Shown: in pieces, positions 62,459 to 64,000 of the stretch
Layout: every line of letters starts with the position of its first letter
How positions within the stretch are numbered: position 1 is the stretch's first letter
NCBI RefSeq assembly: GCF_003413745.1
Contig: NZ_QVID01000001.1
Location: 372,001-436,000 of the forward strand
Reading direction: 5' to 3'
DNA length: 64,000 bases
Source of the DNA: Marixanthomonas ophiurae
Lineage (GTDB): Bacteria; Bacteroidota; Bacteroidia; Flavobacteriales; Flavobacteriaceae
The notes under the pieces: generated by a model
Seen by the model: only the letters and a program-made list of their open reading frames with translations
Told to the model about the DNA's origin: nothing
The model's database searches: none
Position numbers and translations under genes: made by a program

Positions 62459-63030
62459 GATTTTGTTGGGGATAAGGTCAATGCTCTTAATTTATTGATA
62501 CATCGGTATTTTTTGTTCCGTGCCGAAGCTTCTTCAATGTTAAATTCCGAAGCAATTTTTCGCATAGATTTTTTGTTGTAATAAAAGTCGGTCAACAGTT
62601 TTTTGCATTCAGCACCTAACTTTTCAAAGGCGTTCATGGTTTGTTTATGTTTTATTTCAGTTTCCGTATTAATAGTTTCTGAAATATCTATTTCTAAATT
62701 GTTTTCCAAAGGTTCAAGAGATGTTGTCTTTTTAAATCGTGACGATCGTAAATAGTCTAACCATTTATATTTCGCTATTTGATACAGATATCCTTGTACG
62801 GCTGTTTCATTTTTCGGAACAAATTTTCCGTCTTTAATATTTCGCCAAACCGCAATAAATGCTTCCTGGTATATATCTTTTGCTTGGGGCATGGTACCGT
62901 TGTTTTTCAAAACATACTGTTCAGTCTTATAAAAGTTTTCGGTATATAGCTTATGCAAAGCCCGTTCATTATTGCCTTTTATTGCAGTTATAAGCTGAAA
63001 TTGTTTTTCTATGTACTTGATTTCCCCCAT
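62455..63030 (-). CDS. ECF-type sigma factor
   Basis: The 191-residue product has sigma region 2 (KDIYQEAFIAVWRN, KWLDYLRSS) and region 4 (RKIASEFNIEEASARNKKYR), in the normal size for extracytoplasmic sigma factors. It is the first gene of the sigma/anti-sigma/CHAT operon, 38 bases after an upstream gene on the same strand. It probably directs its own operon and perhaps others. Confidence 0.92.
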   Translation of the reverse strand: MGEIKYIEKQFQLITAIKGNNERALHKLYTENFYKTEQYVLKNNGTMPQAKDIYQEAFIAVWRNIKDGKFVPKNETAVQGYLYQIAKYKWLDYLRSSRFKKTTSLEPLENNLEIDISETINTETEIKHKQTMNAFEKLGAECKKLLTDFYYNKKSMRKIASEFNIEEASARNKKYRCINKLRALTLSPTKS

Positions 63031-63068
63031 CTTGTAGATAAAGGAAAGTTACACATTTTTTTAATCTT

Positions 63069-64000
63069 TTAGTTTTCTTTTTCAAATTTCACCCATTCAC
63101 TTCCATTGATTTTATTGTCTATTCGAGGATCGTACAACGAATTGTTCGTTCCAATATACTCGCCGTTATTATTTACCCAATAATATTTGCTTCCGGCTTG
63201 CACATTAAAATGTTCATTGGTTTGGTGATTGGCTATTATGGTGCGTTCACCAATGGTATTGATGGTTTTACTGTGTCCCGCACTGTTTATATCACTTCGT
63301 TTTAAATAACCTGCATGACTGATATCGGAAATCTCACTATATGTTTTAGCAATAGAATTTGATGTATTACCCCGAGCTTGAATAGCTGCCATGCGTTGCC
63401 GATGGGCTTGGGCACTTTCGGCTGTTTTCGTGGCCCAAAAAACTTCGTTTTGTTGTATTTGTCCCATTAATTTTCCGTTCATCATTTGTTGCCATTGTGG
63501 GTTTATTTCTATACTGCCCACACCCTGAAGGTATGATTTAACTGCTTTTCCAAAAAAAGCTTGTGGCGCTTCCAGCTCGGTTGTTTGCAATGACCAATGG
63601 ACAATTTGATTTTTGGTCGTAATGGCCTGTACAATTGCGATAAATGAATAGTTGCCATTGCTGTCCTTCCATTCCGTTCCCAAAACACGATGTTGCCGTT
63701 GCGAACCTGTTTGTGGCATTCCGGCAGAAAAACGTTGCCAAAAGGCTTCTACTTTTGGTAAAGGATATGATTTTATATACCTATATCCTTCTGCTTGGGC
63801 AGCTGGTTGAATAAATTGTTGTACCACTTGTTCTAAGGGATATACCGGCGCAATTTGTTTTCCGGACATTTGCAACGTCTGCTGTGTAAAAGGATCATTG
63901 GAATAAACGAATTCTACCATTTCAGCTTTATTTACTTTTAAATTATTGGGCCCTGTTATAAAATATCGTGCATTGGGTTCTTGGTGAATTAACCAATCTA
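63069..64000 (-). CDS. Unrecognised protein, N-terminus beyond the right edge
   Basis: The frame is open to the window edge, so the first ATG seen (63920) is internal. About 310 C-terminal residues are visible: a soluble alpha/beta part with TEWKDSNGNYSFIAIVQAI, a glutamine-rich helix and a C-terminal stretch (SKYYWVNNNGEYIGT) that resembles a small beta-rich repeat. I recognise no family. It ends 38 bases before the sigma factor gene and may be in the same transcript. Confidence 0.7.
   Translation of the reverse strand, partial: DWLIHQEPNARYFITGPNNLKVNKAEMVEFVYSNDPFTQQTLQMSGKQIAPVYPLEQVVQQFIQPAAQAEGYRYIKSYPLPKVEAFWQRFSAGMPQTGSQRQHRVLGTEWKDSNGNYSFIAIVQAITTKNQIVHWSLQTTELEAPQAFFGKAVKSYLQGVGSIEINPQWQQMMNGKLMGQIQQNEVFWATKTAESAQAHRQRMAAIQARGNTSNSIAKTYSEISDISHAGYLKRSDINSAGHSKTINTIGERTIIANHQTNEHFNVQAGSKYYWVNNNGEYIGTNNSLYDPRIDNKINGSEWVKFEKEN

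Noticed and set aside
1-64000. CRISPR arrays, rRNA genes and complete insertion sequences
   Set aside because: No regularly spaced direct repeats, no rRNA-like sequence and no transposase reading frame were seen.

Overview
The window looks like a piece of a marine-type flavobacterial chromosome (Bacteroidota, probably Flavobacteriaceae). The signs are AT-rich DNA, a SusC/SusD pair, type IX secretion (por) C-terminal sorting domains ending in lysine, promoters of the TTG-N17-23-TAnnTTTG type, lipoproteins with short lipoboxes, a tRNA without an encoded CCA, and a BlaI/M56 pair. No rRNA, CRISPR array or complete insertion sequence was seen.

Positions 1 to about 18,660 are an accessory island. 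Nearly all genes of its first 14 kb lie on the minus strand: a RecD-like helicase running off the left edge with a cysteine-rich N-terminus, a lipoprotein / membrane-anchored J-protein / small membrane protein operon, a protein with an HNH-like Cys/His pattern, a HigB toxin with a HigA antitoxin fused to an ImmA/IrrE-type metallopeptidase, and a complete type III restriction-modification pair (Mod, then Res). Next come small orphan genes, one of them frameshifted twice, and a short catalytic-domain-only tyrosine recombinase followed by two distantly similar small genes. The island closes with a phage-type integrase whose arm-binding domain is cut off by an in-frame TAA. Beyond it lie a 9-bp direct repeat and a possible attachment-site relic ending in a strong terminator.

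From 18,900 the DNA looks like core chromosome: tryptophan 2,3-dioxygenase, a DUF488 protein, a DUF481 outer-membrane protein, and then a long plus-strand cluster at 21,473-32,564. That cluster joins an AhpD-like protein, the radical SAM enzyme ArsS, two DUF2064/TIGR04282-type transferases, a SusC/SusD transporter, a sodium:solute symporter, a metallophosphoesterase, a periplasmic rhodanese and a purine nucleoside phosphorylase. The gene set fits making, trimming and moving arsenosugar-type compounds, although no ArsM methyltransferase lies in the window. It is followed by a 1001-residue kinase-M23-aminotransferase fusion, a DUF4407 membrane protein, a BlaI/M56 regulatory pair with three palindromic operators, PhnA, topoisomerase IB, an M20 dipeptidase, tRNA-Leu(TAG), a TPR histidine kinase with its response regulator, a membrane endonuclease/exonuclease/phosphatase protein, two secreted sorting-domain proteins, a group II PLP decarboxylase, an HI0933-like flavoprotein and a DUF1697 protein.

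The right end holds a minus-strand haem/iron uptake locus (TonB receptor, binding lipoprotein, FecCD permease, ATPase). After it comes a tightly coupled operon of ECF sigma factor, membrane-anchored TPR anti-sigma-like protein and a CHAT-TPR protease-like protein with its His/Cys dyad, plus an unrecognised gene crossing the right edge. The most interesting parts are the arsenosugar/SusCD cluster, the sigma-TPR-CHAT operon, the helicase with its cysteine cluster, and the decaying recombination modules of the island.
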